DNA of 34,208 nt from an uncultured Bacteroidales bacterium (GTDB taxonomy: Bacteria > Bacteroidota > Bacteroidia > Bacteroidales > P3). The stretch lies in contig CAMXAS010000002.1 in NCBI GenBank assembly GCA_947179195.1, positions 1 through 34,208 on the forward strand, given 5' to 3'. The notes beneath the pieces are model-generated. The model worked only from the letters and a program-made list of their open reading frames with translations, searched no databases and had not been told where the DNA came from. A program made the translations under genes and the position numbers. Within the stretch, counting starts at the first letter, position 1; each line of letters opens with the position of its first letter. Shown here one piece after another: positions 14,317 through 22,236 of this stretch.

Positions 14317-17300
14317 GCTTTCCTGCTCCGGTGCCGCCAAGGGTTCTTCCACAGGTTCTTCAAGCCGGTTCTCCGGCAGATTCCGCCACAATCCGTAGAT
14401 ATAATCCTGAATATCGGTCCGTATGCTCAACCTCAGCAACAGATTGGGCGTGGGATAAGGATGCACGCGGTTGGACAGGAACACATAGACGATGTCCTTT
14501 TCCGGGTCAACCCAAAAATACGTGCCCGTAAACCCGCTGTGTCCGAAACTCGACGCCGAAGCCGACAACGCGCAGGGCGAAGGCGCATCCGCTTCCAAAG
14601 GCCGCTTGTCGAAGCCGCCGCCGCGCCGGTTCTTGGCCGACGAGAAGGCCGAACTGCTGAACAAAGCCACCGTCGCGCTGTCGATATAGCGGTACCCGCC
14701 GTACCGGCCGTTCCACAACAGCATCTGCGCCATAACGGCTACATCGTGCGCCGTACCGAACAGCCCCGCCGAGCCGCCCGCCCCGCCGAAAATGGCCACC
14801 ATCGGGTCGTGGACATAGCCGCGGATGGTGCGGTGCCGCCAGGCCGTATCGTTCTCGGTCGGCACAAGGCGCGCCAACGGGAACTTCTCCAAAGGCCGGT
14901 AGGTCAGCCGCCGCAAGCCCAGACTATCGTAGAAATGCCGCTGCACATAGTTTTCCAAATCCTCGTCCGTCAGAAAACGGAACGCCTCGTAGAGGTACTG
15001 GAAGCCTAAATCGCTGTATTGGTAGGTAGGCCGCCCCAACGGCATACCGTCCATCTCCTCGCGCAGTTCGCGCCGTGCGCGCCGGTGCAGGTAGAGGCTG
15101 TCGGCCACGGGCCATATATATTCTTCGTTCCGTTCATCGCTCAGATAATCCCGCTTCGGGTAACTGTCGGGTTTGGACGTCAGCAGGCTCGGTTTCAAGC
15201 CCGACTCGTGCGCCAACAGCCGCCGGAACGTGATGTTCCGCTTGTCGGTCCTTAGCAGGCGCGGCACGGCGCGCGAAATCGCCTGGTCCAAACGGTAGAA
15301 ACCGCGGTCGTAAAGCTGCATATAGGCGACCGTCGTGGCCAACACCTTGGTCAGCGACGCGAGGTCGTAGAGGTCGTCGTCGCCCACCTGCTGTTTGCGC
15401 TCGTAAGTGAAATGCCCGAAGTTCTTGTCGTAAATCACTTTGCCCTTATAGGCCACCAACACCTGGCAGCCCGGATAGGCCGCCGTGTCGATGCCGTGGC
15501 GCACCAATGAATCGACAACATCGAAATCCGCGCTGTGGAAGCCGACCTGTTCCGGCAAGCCATAGGAAAGCGACGTGACCTCGGTGCTCAGCCCCGTCCC
15601 CAGCGGATAACGCGTGCCGACCCGCACCGGCAGACGGCCCTGCGCCGCGATGCCGCCGAAGAGCAGCTGCGCCATGGCCGTACGCGCGGCCGGCACATCC
15701 TGATAGCCGCAGACCACGGTCGAAAACGCCAGCGTGTCGAACAACGCCAACGCATAGGGCGGTGCAAACGAAGCCAACACCCTTTGGCCCGGCAAGTCCT
15801 GCAACCGCCGCAGGAGTTGCAATGTGGCGTCCGTGATGCCGTAACGGCGGTTCAGATAAGGGCTCGTACCGCCCAAGTCTATGAGCACCAAATCATAACG
15901 GCGCCAATCGTCCAACAAGGCCGGCAGACTGTCGGGCGACGTCTGACGGTCGATGTAGTAGTGGTCGAAATCGGCATAGCGCGCCAACATCCGGCCGAAA
16001 TCGTCCGACGTCAACGCGCCCGTGGCCTGACGCGTCTCCACGCTATTGGCATAATCGCCGATATGGAGACAGAGTTTGGCCGGATAGCGGACGGATTGCA
16101 ACGGCAGCAGGCCATTGGCATCCGCCACCACCGTCAGGGCCTTGGCATAGAGTTCGTTTTGCAGGGCCTGGATCTGCGGGTTGTTCAACGCCTGCAACAA
16201 GGCCGCCGAATCGCCGTAAGCCATGGGGCGGAAGTCCTCCGCAGCGGCCGAGCGCAACGCAAACGCGCCCAAAGTCTCGGCCTTGAGTTTCAAAATGCGG
16301 CGCACCGCCGAATCAATGGCCGCCACCGGCACGCGCCCGTTGCGCACCGCCCGCGAGATGGCCTTGATGGCGGCTTCCGGCGCGGCCGGCAACAGCAGCA
16401 CGTCTTCGCCCGCTTCCACGGCCCGCACTTCCACCTCGCCGCTGCCCCACTTCACGCCATCGGCCACGCCTTTCATCTCCAAACCGTCGGTCACGGTCAG
16501 CCCGCGGAAGTCCATACGGCGGCGCAGATAGTCCTTTATCCATATTTTGGACAGGGAGGCCGGCCCCTTGGCATCGATGGCCGGCACGCGCAGATGCCCG
16601 ACCATGACCGCCTCGGCCCCGTCGGCCATCAGCGCGCGGAACGGCAACAAATCCACACTGTCGATATAAGCCGCATCGTGCTTGATTTCCGGCAACGTAT
16701 AATGGGAGTCCTTCTCGGTGTCGCCGTGCCCGGGAAAATGCTTGAGCGAGCCGACCACGCCTTGCGACCGCATCCCGCGCGCATAGGCCGCGCCGTGTGC
16801 GGCCACCCAACGCGGGTCTTCGCCGAACGAACGCATATTGATGACGGGGTTGAGCGGATTGGAATTGACATCCAACACGGGGATGAAGTTCCACGAAATG
16901 CCCAGTTCCCGACATTGCCAGCCGACGGCTTCCCCCATCCGGCTAATCCAGGCCGTATCCTGTATCGCGCCCAGCGTCTGCTGCATCGGGAACGGTTCCA
17001 CGTCCGTCAGCCGCATGGCCGGCCCCCATTCACCGTCTATGCTGATCCAAAGCGGTATCTTGGCGATGGTCTGATAGGCGCGCACGGCGCGATAGACATC
17101 CCAGGCGTTGCCCTTGAAGAAACAGAGCCCGCCGTAACCGTAACGCCCTATCTTGACCTGCATATCCTGCACCGTGGCGGGGTCGTAACCGCTGCCGCAA
17201 CGCACCACCATCATCTGGGCGATTTTCTCCTCCAGCGTCATCTGCGCCAACAGACTGTCGGCATTGAACAGCGGCTGCGGCGAGGCCTGCCCGACGGCCA

Positions 17301-17370
17301 TGCACAACATCAACATCAATCCGGCCCAAACGCCCTTACGCTTCCACCGCGACTTCATCCTAATCCTCAT
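14230..17370 (-). CDS. Secreted GH3 beta-N-acetylglucosaminidase fused to a serine beta-lactamase/esterase domain
   Basis: A protein of 1046 residues from the ATG at 17370 (ATG at 17358 also possible; the frame opens further upstream but would overlap dapB). A signal peptide ends near VGQAS. The GH3 NagZ-like domain covers about 35-380: GDTEKDSH carries the Asp-His dyad (D221, H223) typical of NagZ, and the nucleophile is D295 in TVTDGLEMKGV. A GH3 C-terminal type domain spans about 400-600. A class C-like serine hydrolase domain follows (about 615-990) with S672-X2-K675 (LASLTK), Tyr785-Ser786 (YQYSD) and HSG near 944. An acidic, proline-rich tail of about 45 residues ends the protein. It probably cleaves GlcNAc-MurNAc fragments; the role of the second domain (peptidase, esterase or amidase) is unknown. 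Confidence 0.9.
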   Translation of the reverse strand: MRIRMKSRWKRKGVWAGLMLMLCMAVGQASPQPLFNADSLLAQMTLEEKIAQMMVVRCGSGYDPATVQDMQVKIGRYGYGGLCFFKGNAWDVYRAVRAYQTIAKIPLWISIDGEWGPAMRLTDVEPFPMQQTLGAIQDTAWISRMGEAVGWQCRELGISWNFIPVLDVNSNPLNPVINMRSFGEDPRWVAAHGAAYARGMRSQGVVGSLKHFPGHGDTEKDSHYTLPEIKHDAAYIDSVDLLPFRALMADGAEAVMVGHLRVPAIDAKGPASLSKIWIKDYLRRRMDFRGLTVTDGLEMKGVADGVKWGSGEVEVRAVEAGEDVLLLPAAPEAAIKAISRAVRNGRVPVAAIDSAVRRILKLKAETLGAFALRSAAAEDFRPMAYGDSAALLQALNNPQIQALQNELYAKALTVVADANGLLPLQSVRYPAKLCLHIGDYANSVETRQATGALTSDDFGRMLARYADFDHYYIDRQTSPDSLPALLDDWRRYDLVLIDLGGTSPYLNRRYGITDATLQLLRRLQDLPGQRVLASFAPPYALALFDTLAFSTVVCGYQDVPAARTAMAQLLFGGIAAQGRLPVRVGTRYPLGTGLSTEVTSLSYGLPEQVGFHSADFDVVDSLVRHGIDTAAYPGCQVLVAYKGKVIYDKNFGHFTYERKQQVGDDDLYDLASLTKVLATTVAYMQLYDRGFYRLDQAISRAVPRLLRTDKRNITFRRLLAHESGLKPSLLTSKPDSYPKRDYLSDERNEEYIWPVADSLYLHRRARRELREEMDGMPLGRPTYQYSDLGFQYLYEAFRFLTDEDLENYVQRHFYDSLGLRRLTYRPLEKFPLARLVPTENDTAWRHRTIRGYVHDPMVAIFGGAGGSAGLFGTAHDVAVMAQMLLWNGRYGGYRYIDSATVALFSSSAFSSAKNRRGGGFDKRPLEADAPSPCALSASASSFGHSGFTGTYFWVDPEKDIVYVFLSNRVHPYPTPNLLLRLSIRTDIQDYIYGLWRNLPENRLEEPVEEPLAAPEQESLQEDTAADVVGDGPGDAVQAVDPVLEAE

Positions 17371-17390
17371 AGTCCTTCTTTTGCCCGCTT

Positions 17391-18089
17391 TTAGAATCCC
17401 AATACCTCGGCCATGCCGTACCAACCGCTGCGCCCGCGGAGCCATTCGGCGGCGACGACGGCGCCCAACGCGAAACCCGCCCGCGACTTGGCCTCATGGC
17501 GGATTTCGATGCTATCCTGTTCCGACCCGAAAACCAAACCGTGAATGCCGACCACCTCGCCGCGCCGCTCGGACGCGATGGGCACGGCCGGATAGCCGCC
17601 TTGCGCCAGGGCCGCGTTCATGCTCACGGCCGTACCGCTGGGGGCGTCCAACTTATGGATATGGTGGGTTTCGGTAATGTTTCCGCTATATTGCGGCTGC
17701 TGACGGAACAATTCGCCCGCCCGCTTGACCAATTGCAAGAAGATATTGACGCCGACACTGAAATTGGCGGCCGCGACCACCGCCCCGCCCGATGCCGCGC
17801 AAAGCGCACGCAGCCGCGCTTCCTCGTGTTGCCAGGCCGTGGTGCCGACCACCACGGGCTTGCCCGCCGACAGACACCTTTCGATATGGGCCACGACCGC
17901 CGACGGCACCGAAAACTCGATGGCCATATCCGCCCTCCGCCAAGCCTCGGCCTGCACGTCAAAATCCGGTTCCGAATCTATCCTGCAAACGATTTCATGC
18001 CCCCGTTCCAACGCCACTTTCTCGATTTCCCGCCCCATGCGGCCATACCCCAAGAGGGCGATACGCAAAGGCCTCCCCGTATTTTCCAT
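17391..18089 (-). CDS. dapB: 4-hydroxy-tetrahydrodipicolinate reductase
   Basis: NAD(P)H-dependent enzyme of the lysine and diaminopimelate pathway, feeding peptidoglycan. It is 232 residues, shorter than the E. coli enzyme (273) but usual for Bacteroidota. The nucleotide-binding start is RIALLGYGRMGREIE (residues 9-23). The substrate and catalytic motif is ETHHIHKLDAPSGTA. SERRGEVVGIHGLVF is also typical. It lies 9 bases after the DUF5683 gene and 20 bases before the GH3-beta-lactamase gene, in the order parA-parB-DUF5683-dapB seen widely in the phylum; lepB, which often follows, is not here. Confidence 0.95.
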   Translation of the reverse strand: MENTGRPLRIALLGYGRMGREIEKVALERGHEIVCRIDSEPDFDVQAEAWRRADMAIEFSVPSAVVAHIERCLSAGKPVVVGTTAWQHEEARLRALCAASGGAVVAAANFSVGVNIFLQLVKRAGELFRQQPQYSGNITETHHIHKLDAPSGTAVSMNAALAQGGYPAVPIASERRGEVVGIHGLVFGSEQDSIEIRHEAKSRAGFALGAVVAAEWLRGRSGWYGMAEVLGF

Positions 18090-18098
18090 AACAGCACC

Positions 18099-18911
18099 TT
18101 AAAATTTCATACAAAGCCGGAACCCCATGTCCCAGGGCACCGAACCGCCCAAGCCCGCCGGAGCGGGTGCGGCATAAGGTTCCAGACGCATGGCCAGATT
18201 GGGCGACACGTTGAAATCGAACAGATGGGCATACACCACCGCATCGATGATATTCAAGAAATACACCACGCCGGCTATAATCAGCGTCAATTCAAAATTC
18301 TGTTCGTAGTAATTCCGCAGACGCAACAATTCGTCGTAGGTCTGCCCGGCCAGTTCCGGATTGCAGATGCTTTCGTCCGCATGGTAATAGCGCTTGTCTA
18401 TTTCCTGCTCGTAAAGCCTTTTCCCTTTAAAATTCAAATCGGCGAAATACGCGATGACGGCGGCGCCGGCATAGATGACGGGCGGCTTATACCACTGTGC
18501 GTTATAGCATTGCCCCAAGCCCGGCACCACCGCCGAACAGAGCGCCGCGATGCCCGGCGAACGGACGCCGCCGTGTTTTTTGGTACGGAACGCGCCGCTG
18601 TTGCGTTCGGCAAACGTCATGGCCTTGCGCGCCTCTTTGGCCGACATCGTGTTCTTGGGACGGGGCAACGTATCGGCATCCGGTTTCGGCTTCGCAACCG
18701 TCCAAGCGTAAACGTCTTCGTAATACCAGTTGCCGACGCCGTCGGATATGGGCGTCTCGCTCCGTTCGAAAGCCGTATGCTGTAAGGATAGACGGTCGCT
18801 GCCGTGCCAAGCTTCCTGCCAATCGACGGCATAACGGTCTTGCGCGCCCAAAGAGGCGCACGCCGCCGTCCATACGAAGCCCGCCACCAACAACCGGAAT
18901 CCGCTATGCAT
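18099..18911 (-). CDS. DUF5683 membrane protein, function unknown
   Basis: A 270-residue protein with a signal-like N-terminus (FRLLVAGFVWTAACASLGAQ). A polar region lies at about 25-120. The DUF5683 domain contains SPGIAALCSAVVPGLGQCYNAQ, the YKPPVIYAGAAVIAYFADLNF segment, and a second hydrophobic stretch ELTLIIAGVVYFLNIIDAVVYAHLF. It ends in GFRLCMKF, which could be a last barrel-like strand. It overlaps parB by 8 bases. The family sits between parB and dapB in many Bacteroidota; no function is established. The VPGLGQ motif resembles small membrane proteins of the TM2 type. Confidence 0.85.
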   Translation of the reverse strand: MHSGFRLLVAGFVWTAACASLGAQDRYAVDWQEAWHGSDRLSLQHTAFERSETPISDGVGNWYYEDVYAWTVAKPKPDADTLPRPKNTMSAKEARKAMTFAERNSGAFRTKKHGGVRSPGIAALCSAVVPGLGQCYNAQWYKPPVIYAGAAVIAYFADLNFKGKRLYEQEIDKRYYHADESICNPELAGQTYDELLRLRNYYEQNFELTLIIAGVVYFLNIIDAVVYAHLFDFNVSPNLAMRLEPYAAPAPAGLGGSVPWDMGFRLCMKF

Positions 18912-19857
18912 TGAGCCGGTTCAATATCTGCCGCAGTTCCTTTTCGGAAGAAAAATGAATCTGCAAACTGCCTTTTCCACCCTTCTGTTTGCGCACTTCC
19001 ACCGGCGTTTCCAACTTCTCGGACAACTTCCGGCTGTCTTCCACACACCATTCCGGCAAGGCCGGCTTGGCATCCGCCGCCGTCTTACGGGCGGGCTTCT
19101 CCTGACGCAAGCCCTGTTCCACGGCGCGGACCGAAAGGCCCTTCTCCTTGATGCGGCGCACCCAATCCACCTGTTTCTTCGGGTTTTCCTCCGCCAACAG
19201 GGCGCGCGCGTGCCCCATGCTGATTTCGTTGTTCTTCAACGCCAGCTGCACTTCGGCCGGCAGTTTCAACAAACGCATATAGTTCGTGACGGTGCTGCGG
19301 TCTTTCCCGACCCGCTTGCTCACTTCGTCCTGACTGTATTGATAGGCGTCGGCCAAGGCCTGATACGACAGCGCGATATCCATCGCGTTCAATTCCTCCC
19401 GCTGGATATTCTCCACCAAACCCATCTCCAGCATCTCGTTCTCGTTGGCCATACGGATATATACCGGAACTTCGGTCAGCCCCGCCCGCTTGGAGGCGCG
19501 CAACCGCCGTTCGCCCGAAATAAGCTGGTAGCGTTTGCCGTGCTTGCGCACCGTCAGCGGCTGGATGATGCCGTGTTCCTTGATGGAGTCGGACAATTCC
19601 TGCAAGGCCTGTTCGTCGAACTGCGTTCTGGGCTGTTGCGGATTGACGTCTATCAAATCGATGTCGATGGCCGCGATGGCCCCGATAACGCTCTGCTCGG
19701 CTTCCTCATAGGCATGGCGCAGCGTCTGCCGGTCGTCTTTCTGCGGCAACACCGGGCTGTCCGCCGTCATATCGGGCGCGTTGAGGCCGAAACCGCTGTC
19801 GCCCAACAGCGCGTCCAAGCCGCGTCCCAACGCATTTCTCTTGTTCTTTCCGCTCAT
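18904..19857 (-). CDS. parB: Chromosome-partitioning protein ParB (CTPase, parS binder)
   Basis: 317 residues. The N-terminal ALGRGLDALLGD is the ParA-interacting motif of chromosomal ParB. The CTP-binding domain has QPRTQFDEQALQELSDSIKEHGIIQPL, then GERRLRASKRAGLTEVPVYI, then VENIQREELNAMDIALSYQAL. The helix-turn-helix is around YSQDEVSKRVGKDRSTVTNYMRLLKLP. The C-terminal dimerisation domain ends the protein. It starts within the ATGA overlap of the parA stop. I found no good parS copy (centre CACGTG with the flanking arms) in this window. Confidence 0.97.
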   Translation of the reverse strand: MSGKNKRNALGRGLDALLGDSGFGLNAPDMTADSPVLPQKDDRQTLRHAYEEAEQSVIGAIAAIDIDLIDVNPQQPRTQFDEQALQELSDSIKEHGIIQPLTVRKHGKRYQLISGERRLRASKRAGLTEVPVYIRMANENEMLEMGLVENIQREELNAMDIALSYQALADAYQYSQDEVSKRVGKDRSTVTNYMRLLKLPAEVQLALKNNEISMGHARALLAEENPKKQVDWVRRIKEKGLSVRAVEQGLRQEKPARKTAADAKPALPEWCVEDSRKLSEKLETPVEVRKQKGGKGSLQIHFSSEKELRQILNRLNA

Positions 19858-20672
19858 ATCGTATCTCCCTGTTTTTGCGCGGCCGCCGCTTCCGCCGCCG
19901 CTTGTTTCTCTTCTTCTCTCCGCAGGATTTCCTTCGCCAGGTTCAGATAGTTGACGGCTCCCGCGCTGTTGATGTCGTAGGCCAGAATGTTCTCGCGGTG
20001 GCTGGGGGCCTCGGCCAACTTCGTGTTATTGTGTATCAACGTCTCGAACACCAACTGATGGAAATGCGAACGCACTTCCTCCACCACCTGTTTCGACAGG
20101 CGCGTGCGCGAATCGTACATTGTCAGCAACAACCCTTCCAACTGCAGGCCCGGATTGAAACGGCTCTGGATGATACGGATCGTATTGAGCAGTTTCGTCA
20201 AGCCCTCCAACGCATAGTACTGGCATTGCACGGGCACGATGACCGAGTCGGAGGCCGTCAGCACGTTGGTCGTGATGAGCCCCAAGGAGGGCGAACAGTC
20301 CACGACGATGAAATCGTAATCGTCGCGCACGGCGGCCAGGCAACGCCGCAATATCGTTTCCCGCTGCGGCAAGCCCACGAGTTCCAGTTCCGCCCCCACC
20401 AAATCGATATGCGACGGCAGCAGATACAGGTCTTTGGTCGGCGTTTTGAGAATCAATTTCTTAGGGTCGGCCTGCTCGACCAAACAGTCGTAAACGCTTT
20501 CCCGTATCGAATCGGGATTGAAGCCGCAACCCGACGTGGCGTTGGCCTGCGGGTCCGCGTCGATCAGCAACGTTTTCTTCTCCAAAGCCGCCAAGGCCGC
20601 GCTCAGATTGATGGCGGTCGTCGTCTTGCCCACGCCGCCTTTCTGATTGGCGATGGCTATGATTTTTCCCAT
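19854..20672 (-). CDS. parA: Chromosome-partitioning ATPase ParA/Soj
   Basis: 272 residues. It has a deviant Walker A KGGVGKTTTAINLSAAL at residues 11-27, ADPQANATSGCG after the second strand, and VVDCSPSLGLITTNVL as Walker B. It lacks the N-terminal DNA-binding extension of plasmid type Ia ParA, so it is the chromosomal (Soj) form. An Ala/Glu-rich C-terminal tail (EEEKQAAAEAAAAQKQ) is likely disordered. It forms an overlapping pair with parB. A terminator for the gene in front lies just upstream (20690-20725); no clear promoter box remains between them, so some readthrough may be used. Confidence 0.97.
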   Translation of the reverse strand: MGKIIAIANQKGGVGKTTTAINLSAALAALEKKTLLIDADPQANATSGCGFNPDSIRESVYDCLVEQADPKKLILKTPTKDLYLLPSHIDLVGAELELVGLPQRETILRRCLAAVRDDYDFIVVDCSPSLGLITTNVLTASDSVIVPVQCQYYALEGLTKLLNTIRIIQSRFNPGLQLEGLLLTMYDSRTRLSKQVVEEVRSHFHQLVFETLIHNNTKLAEAPSHRENILAYDINSAGAVNYLNLAKEILRREEEKQAAAEAAAAQKQGDTI

Positions 20673-20689
20673 GTTTTTCCTTTCTTCTT

Positions 20690-20725
20690 AAAACAACAAA
20701 AGCCGTCCTGTTGGCAAGGACAGCT
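20690..20725 (-). terminator. Terminator after the DUF3276 gene
   Basis: On the minus strand AGCTGTCCT (20725-20717) pairs with AGGACGGCT (20709-20701) including one G-T pair, and is followed by TTTTGTTGTTTT. It lies 22 bases after the DUF3276 stop and 18 bases before the parA ATG. Confidence 0.75.
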
Positions 20726-20746
20726 CGTCTGGCTATACCGTAACGG

Positions 20747-21085
20747 TTAGCCCAACGTTTCCGAGAAATCCGCGTTGAAATCGCGCCACTCCGACGAACG
20801 GTCGGCCTCCGCCTCCGTCCGTTCCGGATATTCGCCGGTTTCAACAAACCGAATCGCCTGGTCCAAGCCTTTCCGGAAATTATCGAAATCCTCCCGGTAC
20901 AGAAAGATTTTGTGCTTTTCGTAAACGAAACGCCCCGTGGTCTCGTCGAAATGACGTTTGCTCTCCGTAACGGTGATGTAACGGTCGCCGCCCTTGGTCT
21001 CTTTCACGTCCATGAAATAAGTCCGCTTGCCGGCCCGAACCGCCTCACTGTAAACTTCCTCTTTTCCAGTCCCGAAATCTTCCAT
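20747..21085 (-). CDS. PUR-family (DUF3276) DNA/RNA-binding protein
   Basis: A 112-residue protein of the DUF3276 family, which adopts the PUR-repeat fold seen in eukaryotic Pur-alpha and in Borrelia and Bacteroidota homologues. GTGKEEVYSEAVRAGKRTYFMDVKETK and DRYITVTESKRH form the beta part, and HKIFLYREDFDNFRKGLDQAIRFVE forms the amphipathic helix. The tail after about residue 88 is acidic and probably disordered. It likely binds single-stranded nucleic acid; its targets are not known. It has a promoter box at 21142-21149, divergent from pdxS, and its own terminator before parA. Confidence 0.9.
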   Translation of the reverse strand: MEDFGTGKEEVYSEAVRAGKRTYFMDVKETKGGDRYITVTESKRHFDETTGRFVYEKHKIFLYREDFDNFRKGLDQAIRFVETGEYPERTEAEADRSSEWRDFNADFSETLG

Positions 21086-21141
21086 TTCGCTTTGTTTTAT
21101 TTAATTCTCCCCTCTTCGGTCGTCCCCGAAAAATTTGCAAG

Positions 21142-21149
21142 CAAAGGTA
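21142..21149 (-). promoter_or_regulatory. Candidate -7 box for the DUF3276 gene
   Basis: TACCTTTG on the minus strand matches TAnnTTTG, 56 bases upstream of the ATG at 21085. It is back-to-back with the pdxS box, 24 bases away across an A-tract/T-tract. No clear -33 TTTG. Confidence 0.48.
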
Positions 21150-21173
21150 GTAAAAAAAAACAAATTTTTAATG

Positions 21174-21181
21174 TATCTTTG
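21174..21181 (+). promoter_or_regulatory. Candidate -7 box for the pdxS-pdxT-nusB transcript
   Basis: TATCTTTG matches TAnnTTTG and is preceded by A- and T-tracts. No TTTG at -33. Transcription would start near 21188, giving a leader of about 120 bases before the ATG at 21307. Confidence 0.55.
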
Positions 21182-21191
21182 CACGTTTTTT

Positions 21192-21257
21192 GGCTAAGGC
21201 CTTCCGCCTAAAGGCGTCAGCCCCCGCAAGCCCGCGGACGTTATCCGAAGGTCAGCC
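21192..21257 (+). promoter_or_regulatory. Possible folded leader of pdxS mRNA
   Basis: GC-rich block at the presumed 5' end of the transcript. GGCT (21192-21195) can pair with AGCC (21254-21257), and CCTTC (21200-21204) with GAAGG (21247-21251). Inside, CGCC-TAAA-GGCG (21205-21216) is a clean hairpin, and GGA/TCC (21236-21238/21244-21246) is a weak one. GGCT can instead pair with AGCC at 21219-21222. The 49 bases after it are AT-rich and look like an unstructured start region. Pairing was done by hand and could be chance. Confidence 0.3.
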
Positions 21258-21306
21258 ATATAAGATTGATAAATAACAGATTAAATAACCGTAATAAACT
21301 TTTAAC

Positions 21307-22200
21307 ATGGACCAAGCAACTAAAGCGCAGAATTGGAAGATCAAGCTCGGTTTGGCCGAGATGCTGAAGAACGGCGTCATCATGGACGTCACGAATCCCG
21401 AACAGGCCAAGATTGCCGAAGACGCCGGCGCCATCGCCGTCATGGCTTTGGAACGCGTGCCTTCCGACATCCGCGCCCAAGGGGGGGTAGCGCGCATGAG
21501 CGACCCGAAAATGATTAAGGAAATCAAGGCTTGTGTCAGCATTCCCGTCATGGCCAAATGCCGCATCGGCCACTTCGCCGAAGCGCAGATTCTCGAATCC
21601 CTGGGCATCGACTTCATCGACGAGAGCGAGGTTCTGACCCCGGCCGACGAGGACTTCCACATCTACAAACACGACTTCAAGATTCCGTTCGTCTGCGGTT
21701 GCCGCAACTTGGGCGAGGCCCTGCGCCGCATCGGCGAAGGCGCCGCGCTGATCCGCACGAAAGGTGAAGCCGGTACCGGCAATATCGTTGAGGCGGTCCG
21801 CCATATGCGCGCGCTGATGCAGGGCATCCGCCGTCTGCAGGTGCTGCCGAAAGAAGAACTGATGACGGAAGCCAAGAACCTGCAAGCGCCGTACGAACTC
21901 GTATGCGAGGTAGCCGAAACCGGCAAGTTGCCCGTTCCCAACTTCTCGGCGGGCGGTGTGGCCACGCCGGCCGATGCGGCCTTGATGCGTCAAATGGGTG
22001 CCGAATCCGTATTCGTAGGTTCCGGTATCTTCAAGTCGAGCAACCCCGCCAAGGTGGCCAAAGCGATTGTGGAAGCCACGACGCACTACAACGACCCCGA
22101 CAAATTGGCCGTCCTGTCCGAAGACCTGGGCGAACCCATGCACGGCATCGACGTACGCCAATTGGACGAGAAACAGTTATTCGCCACGAGAGGTTGGTAA
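21307..22200 (+). CDS. pdxS: Pyridoxal 5'-phosphate synthase lyase subunit PdxS
   Basis: Makes PLP from ribose 5-phosphate, glyceraldehyde 3-phosphate and ammonia supplied by PdxT, in a 12+12 complex. The 297-residue TIM barrel has all key residues: D27 (GVIMDVTN), K84 (PVMAKCRIGHFAEA), K152 (IRTKGEAGTGNIVEA), and the phosphate site NFSAGGVATPADAALM. The C-terminus is normal length. pdxT follows after 36 bases. The strong codon bias suggests high expression. Its product is the cofactor of SerC, encoded elsewhere in the window. Confidence 0.98.
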   Translation: MDQATKAQNWKIKLGLAEMLKNGVIMDVTNPEQAKIAEDAGAIAVMALERVPSDIRAQGGVARMSDPKMIKEIKACVSIPVMAKCRIGHFAEAQILESLGIDFIDESEVLTPADEDFHIYKHDFKIPFVCGCRNLGEALRRIGEGAALIRTKGEAGTGNIVEAVRHMRALMQGIRRLQVLPKEELMTEAKNLQAPYELVCEVAETGKLPVPNFSAGGVATPADAALMRQMGAESVFVGSGIFKSSNPAKVAKAIVEATTHYNDPDKLAVLSEDLGEPMHGIDVRQLDEKQLFATRGW

Positions 22201-22236
22201 GACCTCCGTTTTTTAGGTTCAGCCAAGAGAAAGAAG

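Noticed and set aside
15535..17394. A 619-codon open frame on the plus strand
   Set aside because: It is antisense to the GH3-beta-lactamase gene; high GC removes stops in the complementary frame. No domain is recognisable and the composition is Arg/His/Gln-rich.
18904..20672. A possible parS site near parAB
   Set aside because: I looked for a palindrome centred on CACGTG with GTTNC and GAAAC arms. CACGTG occurs elsewhere in the window (for example near 9985 and 29335) but without the arms.
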